This document shows positions 1 to 7,819 of a stretch of 42,589 nt of DNA, piece by piece (position 1 is the stretch's first letter; every line of letters begins with the position of its first letter). The notes under the pieces are model-generated. The model ran no database searches. It saw nothing but the letters and a program-made list of their open reading frames with translations, and was not told the origin of the DNA. The stretch is from the NCBI RefSeq assembly GCF_006716885.1, contig NZ_VFPU01000004.1, positions 1 to 42,589 of the forward strand. Direction: 5' to 3'. The translations under genes were made by a program, and so were the position numbers. Origin of the DNA: Ornithinimicrobium humiphilum (GTDB lineage: Bacteria; Actinomycetota; Actinomycetes; Actinomycetales; Dermatophilaceae).

Positions 1-2
1 CC

Positions 3-998
3 CCCGACGCCGCCGTCCCCGGGCTGACCGCGGTCGAGGTCCGGCGCGCCCGTGGTCGCCACCGGCTCGCGGCCCAGCGCTCCGCGCGCGAGCTGCTCCG
101 GCGGCTGGGGCCGGACCACGACGTCGTCCTGCTCCACGACCCCGAGCTGGTCCCGACCACGGTGGGCCTGCGCCTGCCGCCCGTCGTGTGGGACGTGCAC
201 GAGGACACCGCGGCCGCCGTCAGCGTGCGGCCGTGGGTGCCGGACCGGCTCCGTCCCGTGGTCGCCCGGGCGGTCAGCGGGGTGGAGCGGCTGGCCGAGC
301 GGCGCATGGCGCTCCTGCTCGCCGACGAGCACTACGCCGCGCGGTTCCGCTCCGAGCACCCCGTCGTGCTCAACACCACGACCGTCCCGGCAGATCCGCC
401 CCCGGCCGCGACGACGGACGCCGACGGCGCCCTGCGCGTCGTCTACCTCGGCAGCGTCACGGTCGAGCGTGGCGCCCGGGAGCTGGCCGCCATCGGCCGA
501 CGCCTGAGGGCGGTCGCCGGCGACCGGGTCGTGCTCCAGGTCGTCGGACCGGCCCACGGGGAGGCCGAGGAGGTGCTGCGCACCGCCCGTGACGAGGGCG
601 CCCTGCGCTGGGAGGGCTTCGTCGCCAGCGACCGCGCCCTGGCCATGCTCGGGGGCGCGCTGGCGGGCCTGTCTCCTCTGCACGACACCGCCAACTTCCG
701 GCCGAGCGTGCCGACCAAGATCGTCGAGTACATGGCCTGGGGGATCCCCGTCGTCAGCACCCCCCTGCCCCTCGCCACGTCGCTCGTCGAGCGCAGCGGC
801 GGCGGCGTGCTCGTGCCCTTCGGCGACGTCGACCGGACGGTCGAGCAGCTGCTGGCCTGGGCCGACGACCCGGCCCTCGCCCGCGAGGTGGGCCGACGCG
901 GCCACGACTACGCCCTCGCGCGGCTCGACTGGTCGACCCAGGCGCCGGCCTTCGTGGCGGCGCTGCAGCAGGTCGCCGACGCAGGGGCACGGTCGTGA
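3..998 (+). CDS. Glycosyltransferase family 4-like protein, 5'-truncated by the window edge
   Basis: The frame is open from base 3 with no stop, so the true start lies upstream; the first ATG (162) falls inside conserved sequence. The visible part is about 331 residues. The C-terminal half shows a GT-B nucleotide-sugar fold: a VVYLGSVTVERGARELAAI strand-loop-helix, then the signature RPSVPTKIVEYMAWGIPVVS around bases 700-760, where the K..EYMA..IPVV pattern marks the donor-binding helix of GT4 enzymes. It probably transfers a sugar from a nucleotide donor to a surface glycan on the cytoplasmic side of the membrane. Three further transferase genes downstream support a polysaccharide role. Donor and acceptor cannot be read from the sequence. 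Confidence 0.85.
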   Translation, partial: PDAAVPGLTAVEVRRARGRHRLAAQRSARELLRRLGPDHDVVLLHDPELVPTTVGLRLPPVVWDVHEDTAAAVSVRPWVPDRLRPVVARAVSGVERLAERRMALLLADEHYAARFRSEHPVVLNTTTVPADPPPAATTDADGALRVVYLGSVTVERGARELAAIGRRLRAVAGDRVVLQVVGPAHGEAEEVLRTARDEGALRWEGFVASDRALAMLGGALAGLSPLHDTANFRPSVPTKIVEYMAWGIPVVSTPLPLATSLVERSGGGVLVPFGDVDRTVEQLLAWADDPALAREVGRRGHDYALARLDWSTQAPAFVAALQQVADAGARS

Positions 999-1070
999 CC
1001 GGTCCCACCGTCCCGGCGTGGCATGCTGGACCGTCGGGAACGAACCAGCGTCGACGGGAGGGAGACGACC

Positions 1071-1445
1071 ATGGCTGACCGTGCACCGTCCGCCGGACGG
1101 GCGTTGCGCCGCGTGCCCGCGACCGCCGTGCTCGCCGCCCTGGGCACCGTCGGCGTCGTCACCGTCGTGCTCGCCGTCCTCGGCCTGTGGGCCGGGGCCG
1201 TGACCGGGCTCGTCGTGCTCCACCTCGGCACCGCGCTCGCGGTGCTCGGCCCCTGGGGGGCCGGCCGCGCCGTCTCCGCCCCGAAGGCCGCTGCGACCGC
1301 CGACCCGGTCCGCGCCGAGCTGCAGGACCTCGAGCGTCGCGTCGACGCCCTCGGCGCCCGGCTGGTGGCCGGCACCGAGCGGGCCCGGGTCGAGATCCTC
1401 GACGCCCTCGCCGGCTCCCGGCCCGCCGGCGACGACCCGCGGTGA
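1071..1445 (+). CDS. Small two-helix membrane protein with C-terminal coiled coil
   Basis: This 124-residue protein has no family I recognise. I start it at ATG 1071 because GGGAGGGAG lies just upstream; an in-frame ATG at 1023 has no ribosome site. Residues about 17-65 form two hydrophobic helices (VLAALGTVGVVTVVLAVLG, then GAVTGLVVLHLGTALAVLG). They are followed by a charged heptad-like segment (RAELQDLERRVDALGARL) that looks like a short coiled coil. Its stop overlaps the GTG start of the next glycosyltransferase by 4 bp (GTGA), so the two are translationally coupled. It may anchor or organise the glycosyltransferases at the membrane, but that is inference from position only. Confidence 0.7.
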   Translation: MADRAPSAGRALRRVPATAVLAALGTVGVVTVVLAVLGLWAGAVTGLVVLHLGTALAVLGPWGAGRAVSAPKAAATADPVRAELQDLERRVDALGARLVAGTERARVEILDALAGSRPAGDDPR

Positions 1446-3916
1446 CCTCCGCCCCCGACGACCTGGCCGCCGCGGCGGCGGGTGCCCTGCCCCCCGGCGA
1501 GGACGTCGTGGAGGCGATGGAACGCTTCGCCCTGCGCACCCGCAGCCCGCTCGCCGCCGACACCCTCGCGCGCGCCGCGACCGGCGGGACCCGCGCCCTC
1601 GACGCGCTGCTCGCCGATGCCGCCGCCGACCCGGCGCTGGTCCTCGACCCCGCCTGGGGCGCGGCCACCGCCCGCGTGCTGGCCCTCGGTCCGCGTCCCG
1701 ACGCCTGGGACCGTGCGGCCGAGGTCTACACGGCCCTCCTCCGCACGGTCCCCGCGGCCGCGCTCGGGCGCCGCGCCGTCACGACCTGGGCCCAGCTGCT
1801 GCTGCGGCTGGGCCGCGACGACGAGCTGCGGGCCCTGCTCGCCGACCCCGGTGTCGGCCTGGCCGACGTCGACCGGTGGGCGCTGCGGACCGACCTGGCC
1901 AACCCGTGGCGGGAGGGTGCCGCCGGCCCGGTCTCCCCCTCGGCCGAGAGGGAGTGGGCCGCGACCTTCAACGAGGTCCACGCCGCGGACGACCTCGAGC
2001 CGGTGGAGCTCCTGCCCGACGGCGACACGGCATACCAGCGGCTCTCCGCCACCCCGCGGAGCACGGTCGACGGGGAGCTGGTGACCGTGCTCATGTCGGC
2101 CTACCGCCCCGATCGCGACATCCTCATGGCGGCGCGCTCCGTCCTGGCCTCGAGCTGGACCAACCTCGAGCTGCTCGTCGTCGACGACGCCTCGCCCCCC
2201 GGCTCGGAGGCGCTGCTCGAGGAGGTGGAGGCCCTCGACGAGCGGGTGCGCGTGGTCCGCGCCCCGCGCAACGCCGGCACCTACGAGGCGCGCAACCTGG
2301 CACTGGGCACCGCGCGGGGCCGCTGGCTCACCTTCCAGGACAGCGACGACTGGACCCACCCGCGGCGGGTGGAGGCGCAGGTCCGGGCCCTGCAGGAGCG
2401 GCCGGGCCTCGTCTCCTGCCGCACCTGGACGCTGCGTGCCTATCCCGACCTCACCCTGACCTACGTCGGCTACCCGCCGGAGCGGCTCAACGCCTCCTCC
2501 CTGCTGCTCGACCGGCTCGAGACGGTCCGCCTGGTGGGCGGCTTCGACGCCACCCGCAAGTCCGGCGACATGGAGCTGCCGCTGCGGCTCAGGGCCGTGC
2601 GCCCCGGCAGCCACCGCGACCTGCGCCACCCCGCACCGCTGGCCGTCACCCAGCTGCGCAGCGGCTCGTTGTCGCGCACCGATGCCGTCCCCGGGTGGAC
2701 GCGCTGGACCCGCCTGGCCTACCGCGACCTCTACGTCGAGTGGCACCGCCGGATCGCCGCCGACCGCGCCGACGCCGTGCTGCCGGGATCCCGCCGACCG
2801 TTCCCCCTGCCCGATCCCACCTGGGCCCCCGACCGTCCCGCGACGCCCCCCACGCCCCGCGAGCACGACGTCGTGGTGCTGGGCGACCTGCGGGCCGACC
2901 AGCCGCGGTCGCGGGCCACCACGGCACTGGCGACCGCGCTCGCCGGCACGAGCCCGCGCGTCGCGCTGGCCCACGTCGAGGTGCCCGACCCGCTCCTGGC
3001 CGCGCGTCCCGACCTGCTGGCCGAGGCCAGCGCCGCAGTCGTCGACGGCCGGGTCGCGCTGACCGACGCCGGCGAGCCCGAGCACGCCGCGGTCCTCGTC
3101 GTCGACGGGCCGGCCGCCCTGCTCCACCTGCCCGAGGCCCGCCTCGCCGTGGACGAGGTCCTGGTCCTCGCGGACGCCCCGCCGGCTCCCGGGAGCTGGA
3201 CGGTGGACGCGGTCGAGCAGCGCTCGCAGGAGCTCTTCGGCCACCGCCCCCGGTGGGCCGTGCGGGGCGAGCCGTCGGGGGAGCTGCGCGAGCTCCTCGC
3301 GCAGGAGCGGCTGCTCCCGGCCGGCCTCGCCACCGTCGTCGACCTCGACGCCGCGCCGCCGCGGCCGCGTCCGCGGACCGGCGTGCCCGGCGGGGACCGC
3401 GTCGTCGTCGGGCACCACCTTCCCGACGCCCGGGCGCGCTGGCCGCGCACCGCCGACGAGGTGCGCGACGCCTACCTCGGCGAGCACCTCGACGTCCGGT
3501 CGCTCCGCGGGACGAAGACCCCGACCGCGGCCCTCGGGCGCCCGCTGCCGCCCCCGTCCTGGCTGTCGCTGGCCCGGACCGGGATGACCGTGCGCGAGTT
3601 CCTCGGGTCCCTCGACGTCTTCGTCTACCAGGGCACCTGGGACGCCGCGGCCGAGGTCGCGACCCTGGAGGCGCTCGCCGCCGGTCTGCCGTGCGTCCTC
3701 CCGCCCGAGGCGGCCGGCTCGCTCGCCGACGCCACCGACCTGCCCGACCCACCCGTCCGCCTCGTCCCGCCCGCGGCCGTCCCCGCCGCGGTCGACGAGC
3801 TGCTGCGGGGCACCGCGGAGCCCGCCGCCGTCCCGCGGTCGCGGCTGGCGGCCTGGACCCGGGCCCTCCGCACCCTGACCACCCCGACCGAGACCGCTCG
3901 AGGAGCACTCGTATGA
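1442..3916 (+). CDS. Bifunctional-looking glycosyltransferase: GT2 domain plus GT-B-like C-terminal half
   Basis: The protein has 824 residues and a GTG start inside a GTGA overlap with the preceding gene. Residues 1-210 are a helical, Ala/Leu-rich region. A GT2 (GT-A) domain begins near residue 214 with VTVLMSAYRPDRDILMAARS, followed by ELLVVDDASPPGSEALLEE and the metal-binding FQDSDDW motif at about 298-304 (first Asp 300). From about residue 476 a second alpha/beta unit begins (VVVLGDLRADQPRSRATTAL). It ends near 715-800 with FLGSLDVFVYQGTWDAAAEV and ATLEALAAGLPCVLP, which resembles a GT4 donor-binding half. The C-terminal unit lacks the usual clear KxxE/NG motifs, so it may be a degenerate or non-catalytic GT-B module. 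The stop overlaps the next ATG by 4 bp. Confidence 0.85.
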   Translation: MTSAPDDLAAAAAGALPPGEDVVEAMERFALRTRSPLAADTLARAATGGTRALDALLADAAADPALVLDPAWGAATARVLALGPRPDAWDRAAEVYTALLRTVPAAALGRRAVTTWAQLLLRLGRDDELRALLADPGVGLADVDRWALRTDLANPWREGAAGPVSPSAEREWAATFNEVHAADDLEPVELLPDGDTAYQRLSATPRSTVDGELVTVLMSAYRPDRDILMAARSVLASSWTNLELLVVDDASPPGSEALLEEVEALDERVRVVRAPRNAGTYEARNLALGTARGRWLTFQDSDDWTHPRRVEAQVRALQERPGLVSCRTWTLRAYPDLTLTYVGYPPERLNASSLLLDRLETVRLVGGFDATRKSGDMELPLRLRAVRPGSHRDLRHPAPLAVTQLRSGSLSRTDAVPGWTRWTRLAYRDLYVEWHRRIAADRADAVLPGSRRPFPLPDPTWAPDRPATPPTPREHDVVVLGDLRADQPRSRATTALATALAGTSPRVALAHVEVPDPLLAARPDLLAEASAAVVDGRVALTDAGEPEHAAVLVVDGPAALLHLPEARLAVDEVLVLADAPPAPGSWTVDAVEQRSQELFGHRPRWAVRGEPSGELRELLAQERLLPAGLATVVDLDAAPPRPRPRTGVPGGDRVVVGHHLPDARARWPRTADEVRDAYLGEHLDVRSLRGTKTPTAALGRPLPPPSWLSLARTGMTVREFLGSLDVFVYQGTWDAAAEVATLEALAAGLPCVLPPEAAGSLADATDLPDPPVRLVPPAAVPAAVDELLRGTAEPAAVPRSRLAAWTRALRTLTTPTETARGALV

Positions 3917-6108
3917 GCCTTGTCCGATCCGTCCCCCGCCGAGTCCGAGCGGCGCTGCTGCCCGCGGTGAGGCACCTGCCGCGGGGCGTGCGCCCCGGAC
4001 CGCTCGCGCGGCTCGGCCGGGACGCCCGCGTCGAGGTCGCCCGCCGCCGGATCGACACGGACCCGGTGGGCGCCCTGGCCGACCTCGAGGGAGAGCTGGG
4101 GCCGGAGGCCCCGCCGCGCGTGTGGCGGCTGGCGGCCCAGGCCGCCGCCCGTGCCAAGCGTCACGACAAGGTGGTCGAGCTCGACGTCCGCGGGCTCGAG
4201 CGGCGCTACGCGGGCCCCGGCGACGCCCTGCGCCTGCGCCGGGCCGCCGTGGCGACCGGCGACACCGAGCGTGCCCAGCTGGCCCTCGACTACCTGCTCG
4301 GCCTCACTCCCGCCAAGAACGGCGCGGTGCGCAAGAGCGCCGAGGCGCTGCGGCACGTCGACGGGAGCCGGCTGCCCCGGTTGGTGGAGTGGCGCGAGCG
4401 GATCGCCCGCACGCATCCGGCGCTCGACCTCGAGCCGGTCGACGAGGCGATCCTGCAGGTGCGCCTGCGGGACCAGGTGGAGCGCGGCGCCGACCTCGCG
4501 GAGATCCTCTCCGAGGCGCTGGTCCGGCCCGCCGACACGCCCCGGCTGGTGCGGGCCCTGATGGGGGCCCGGCGCTACGACGACCTGGAGGAGCTGCTCC
4601 GCCGGCTCACCCCCGAGCAGGCCCTGACGGTGCCCGCGGAGACCTGGCGCACCCTGGCGCAGAAGGCCACCAGCACGGGCTGGAGCGAGCTGGCCGGCCT
4701 GGCCGCGCAGCTGGCCCTCCGGGCCGGGACGGGCACCGAGGACCCGGCGACCACGGCCAGGCTGGAGGCGATGGTCGCGGTGGGCCAGGACGAGGCCCGC
4801 ACGATGGTGGAGGGCTGGACGCCTCCCGTCCGGGGGAGCGTCGCCCGGCCGACCGACGTCGACCCGCTCGGCGTGGTCTCGGTGCTGGGCCAGTCGCTGC
4901 CGCTGCGTTCCGGGGGCTACGCCACCCGCTCCCACGGCATCCTGACCAGCCTGGTCGACCGCGGCTGGCACATGAACGCCGTCACCCGCCTCGGCTTCCC
5001 CTACGACCTGTGGTGGAAGGCCGACGACGAGCGGGTCGTCGCCCCCGTGGACGTCGTCGACGGCGTGCCCTACCACCGCCTGCTCACCGAGGGGGTGCGG
5101 TCCTACCCGCGCACGCCGCTCGTGCCCTACGTGGAGGAGGGCGCCCGCGGCATCGCGAAGCTCGCCCGGGAGAAGCGGGCGGGCCTGATCCACGCCTCGA
5201 GCCTCTACGACGTCGGCATGGCCGGTCTGCTGGCCGCCCGCGAGGTCGGGGTGCCCTTCGTCTACGAGATGCGCGGTCTCAAGCAGCTGCTGGAGAGCGC
5301 GCGGCAGCCCCGCTTCGCCGAGTCGCCCCGCAGCCGTTACCTCGACCTGCTCGAGGGCACGGTGGCCCGCGAGGCCGACGCGCTCTTCGTCATCACCGAG
5401 GCGCTCGGCCGCCAGATGGTGGAGATGGGCGTGGACCCCGAGCGCATCACCGTGGTGCCCAACGGGGTCAACGCCGCCCGGTTCGAGCCGCGGGAGCGGG
5501 ACGAGGAGCTCGCCGCCTCCCTGGGGCTCGCCGGCCGCACGATCATCGGCTACGTCGGCGGCCTGGTCCACTACGAGGGGCTCGACCTGCTCTTCGAGGC
5601 CGTGGCACGGCTGCGCCGCGAGCGCGACGACTTCCACGTGCTCGTCGTCGGCGACGGCGCCCACCAGCGCGCGCTGCACCGCACCGTCGAGCAGCTGGGC
5701 GTCGGTGACCTGGTCACCTTCACCGGCCGCGTGCCGCACGAGGAGGTGGAGGCCTACCTCTCCCTGGTCGACATCACCCCCTTCCCGCGCAAGCCGCTGC
5801 CGGTCTGCGAGCTCATCTCCCCGATCAAGCCGTTCGAGTCCATGGCGATGGAGAAGGCCGTCGTCGCCTCCGACGTCGCGGCGCTGGCCGAGATCGTCCA
5901 GGACGGCGTGACCGGGCGCCTCTTCGCCAAGGGCGACGCCGACGACCTGGCGCGCGTGCTCGGCGAGCTCGTGGACGACCCGGAGCAGCGGGTCCGCCTG
6001 GGACGTTCGGCGCGGGAGTGGGTCGTCGCCGAGCGTGACTGGAGCCGGATCACCGACGCCGTGGACGGGGTCTACCGTCAGCTGCTGGGCGTCAGCACCG
6101 AGGAGTAG
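3913..6108 (+). CDS. Glycosyltransferase family 4 with long N-terminal helical domain
   Basis: This 731-residue protein starts at ATG 3913 in an ATGA overlap. Residues 1-310 are a helix-rich, TPR-like scaffold (RVWRLAAQAAARAKRHDKVV, LRRAAVATGDTERAQLALDY). A full GT-B fold begins near 318: SVLGQSLPLRSGGYATRSHG is the acceptor-side glycine loop, VYEMRGLKQLLES closes the first half, VVPNGVNAARFEPR (about 515) starts the second, and PFESMAMEKAVVASDV is the donor-binding E-x7-E-type motif. It probably adds a sugar to a membrane-bound intermediate. The helical domain could bind partner proteins (inference). Its 3' end overlaps the convergent gene at 6078-7763 by 31 bp, and that gene encodes a paralogue with the same domain order. 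Confidence 0.9.
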   Translation: MSLVRSVPRRVRAALLPAVRHLPRGVRPGPLARLGRDARVEVARRRIDTDPVGALADLEGELGPEAPPRVWRLAAQAAARAKRHDKVVELDVRGLERRYAGPGDALRLRRAAVATGDTERAQLALDYLLGLTPAKNGAVRKSAEALRHVDGSRLPRLVEWRERIARTHPALDLEPVDEAILQVRLRDQVERGADLAEILSEALVRPADTPRLVRALMGARRYDDLEELLRRLTPEQALTVPAETWRTLAQKATSTGWSELAGLAAQLALRAGTGTEDPATTARLEAMVAVGQDEARTMVEGWTPPVRGSVARPTDVDPLGVVSVLGQSLPLRSGGYATRSHGILTSLVDRGWHMNAVTRLGFPYDLWWKADDERVVAPVDVVDGVPYHRLLTEGVRSYPRTPLVPYVEEGARGIAKLAREKRAGLIHASSLYDVGMAGLLAAREVGVPFVYEMRGLKQLLESARQPRFAESPRSRYLDLLEGTVAREADALFVITEALGRQMVEMGVDPERITVVPNGVNAARFEPRERDEELAASLGLAGRTIIGYVGGLVHYEGLDLLFEAVARLRRERDDFHVLVVGDGAHQRALHRTVEQLGVGDLVTFTGRVPHEEVEAYLSLVDITPFPRKPLPVCELISPIKPFESMAMEKAVVASDVAALAEIVQDGVTGRLFAKGDADDLARVLGELVDDPEQRVRLGRSAREWVVAERDWSRITDAVDGVYRQLLGVSTEE

Positions 6109-6164
6109 ATCGCCCCGTAGCGCTCCCCGTTGCGCGCCCAGTCACGCTCCGTCACGACCCACTC
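6016..6164. repeat. Inverted repeat (24/27) at the ends of two convergent glycosyltransferase genes
   Basis: Bases 6016-6042 (GAGTGGGTCGT, four variable bases, GAGCGTGACTGG) match the reverse complement of 6138-6164 at 24 of 27 positions. Both arms encode the same C-terminal motif (REWVV.ERDW) of the two paralogous glycosyltransferases, so the repeat comes from gene relatedness. It nevertheless makes a potential hairpin in both transcripts, with a loop of about 95 bases covering both stop codons. Confidence 0.8.
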
Positions 6165-7763
6165 ACGGGCCGTGGCGGCGTGCCGGGCGCGGCGCTCGGG
6201 ATCCTCGTGCAGCCGCTGCAGCACGTCGGCGAGCGAGCGGGCGTCACCGGTGGTGAAGGTCTCGCCGCGCTCGCCGTCACCGGTGATCTCCCGCAGCGCC
6301 GGGAGGTCGGAGACGACGAGCGGCACCGACAGGGCCATCGCCTCGTAGGGCTTGAGCGGGGTGACGAGGCGGGCGGCGCGCTCGTCGATGCGCGGGATCA
6401 CGAAGACGTCGAGCTGGGCGTAGTAGTCGCCCACCTCGGTGTGCGGCACCTTGCCGGTGAAGTGCACGGCGTCGCCGGCGCCGACCTCGCGGGCGTGCGC
6501 CTCCAGCAGCTCGCGACGGTTGCCGTCACCGACGATCAGCGCGGTGGCGGGCACGCCCCGGCGGCGCAGCTCGACGGCCGCGTCGACGAGCAGCTCCTGG
6601 CCCTCGCGGTAGTGGTCCAGGTTGGAGACGTAGCCGAAGACGAACCGGTCCTCCAGGCCCAGCCGGGCCGTGAGCTCGTCGTCGCGCTCGCGGGGGACGA
6701 AGACGGTCGGGTCGACGCCGTTGGGCACGACGTGCACGTGCTCGGCGGGGATGCCGCGGCCGACGATGTCGTCCTTCATCGACTCGCTGAGGGTCACCAC
6801 GGCGGCCGCCTCGCGCATGCACCGGGCCTCCTGCGCGTGGCGGCGCCGGTAGACCTCCGCCTGCTCGGCCCAGGCGGTGTCGGAGCTCCACAGCGACTCG
6901 AAGAAGCCGCGGACCTCGTAGACCACGGGCAGGTCCAGGGCGCGGCCCACGGCCAGCGCCACCAGGGCGGCCTCGTAGCCGCGGTTGCCGGAGTGGACGT
7001 GGATCAGGTCGGGGTCCTCCGCGGCGACGACGGGGGCCAGGGCCGTGGCGTAGGCGTCGAGGTAGGCGTCCCACGGCTCGGACGACGGGATCTCGTCGCG
7101 GAGCAGGTGGACGTAGCGGACGCCCCCGACCTCGTCGACCGGCGGGGCGTCGAGGACGCCGACCGTGTGTGGGAAGTCGAGCGCGGTGACGGCCACCGGG
7201 GACAGGCCGGCGCGGAGCTCGCCGGTGAGCGTGTACATCGTCCGCATCGAGTAGCCGCTCTGGCGCTGCGGCATACCGATCTTGACCAGGTGCAGCACCC
7301 GGCCGGTGGGCTCGCTGTGGCGGGGCCGGGTGGGGAGCGACCCCAGCACGGCCGGCTCGATCGTCGGCAGCCAGCTCGGGTCCGTCTCCCGCCACCGCCC
7401 CTCCTGGGTGCGCAGCTGACGCAGCAGGCTCGGGTCGTCGGGGAAGATCTCGAGGCGGCGGCGCAGGGCGCGCAGGTGCAGGCTGATCGCCCCGGCCCTG
7501 CCGGCGCTCATCTGCAGCTGGCGCAGCAGCACGGGGGACGGGTCGTCCTCCTGCTCGAGGCGCGCGAGCTCGCTCTCCACGAGGGCGAGGGCCTCGGCGT
7601 GCCGACCCTCCTCGGTCAGGGCGGCGAGGCGGGCCGCCGTCGGGTCCGAGCTGGGGTCGACCGGACCCGCGGTGGGCCGGGGAGCGGGCGGCTCGCTCCC
7701 GGAGGAGGGTCGGGCGCCAGAGCGGCGCAGCAGACGGTCGGCCCAGCGCTTGAGATCAACCAC
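6078..7763 (-). CDS. Glycosyltransferase family 4 with N-terminal helical domain
   Basis: The product is 561 residues from GTG 7763, the most upstream start that keeps the hydrophilic N terminus (MVDLKRWADRLLRRSGARP). Residues 40-165 are helical and charged (EALALVESELARLEQEDDPS, LHLRALRRRLEIFPDDPSLL). The GT-B part starts around 165 with LHLVKIGMPQRQSGYSMRTM and continues with DLIHVHSGNRGYEAALVALA, VVYEVRGFFESLW, VVPNGVDPTVFVPRERDDEL, FGYVSNLDHYREGQELLVDA and LKPYEAMALSVPLVVSDL. The layout matches the enzyme at 3913-6108 and points to duplication. It is the last gene of the leftward glycan block, 56 bp after an acyltransferase. Its substrate is unknown; a role in the same surface polysaccharide is inferred. 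Confidence 0.88.
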   Translation of the reverse strand: MVDLKRWADRLLRRSGARPSSGSEPPAPRPTAGPVDPSSDPTAARLAALTEEGRHAEALALVESELARLEQEDDPSPVLLRQLQMSAGRAGAISLHLRALRRRLEIFPDDPSLLRQLRTQEGRWRETDPSWLPTIEPAVLGSLPTRPRHSEPTGRVLHLVKIGMPQRQSGYSMRTMYTLTGELRAGLSPVAVTALDFPHTVGVLDAPPVDEVGGVRYVHLLRDEIPSSEPWDAYLDAYATALAPVVAAEDPDLIHVHSGNRGYEAALVALAVGRALDLPVVYEVRGFFESLWSSDTAWAEQAEVYRRRHAQEARCMREAAAVVTLSESMKDDIVGRGIPAEHVHVVPNGVDPTVFVPRERDDELTARLGLEDRFVFGYVSNLDHYREGQELLVDAAVELRRRGVPATALIVGDGNRRELLEAHAREVGAGDAVHFTGKVPHTEVGDYYAQLDVFVIPRIDERAARLVTPLKPYEAMALSVPLVVSDLPALREITGDGERGETFTTGDARSLADVLQRLHEDPERRARHAATAREWVVTERDWARNGERYGAIYSSVLTPSS

Positions 7764-7819
7764 GCCCCAGACGATACGCGGCGGCGCTCGAGCGCACCGC
7801 CGCGCCGGGTCCCCGAGGT

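Noticed and set aside
908..3487. Long open frame on the minus strand opposite the GT2 gene
   Set aside because: It is an antisense shadow caused by high G+C: rich in Arg/Gly/Ala/His, no motifs, and it would overlap three well-supported rightward genes.
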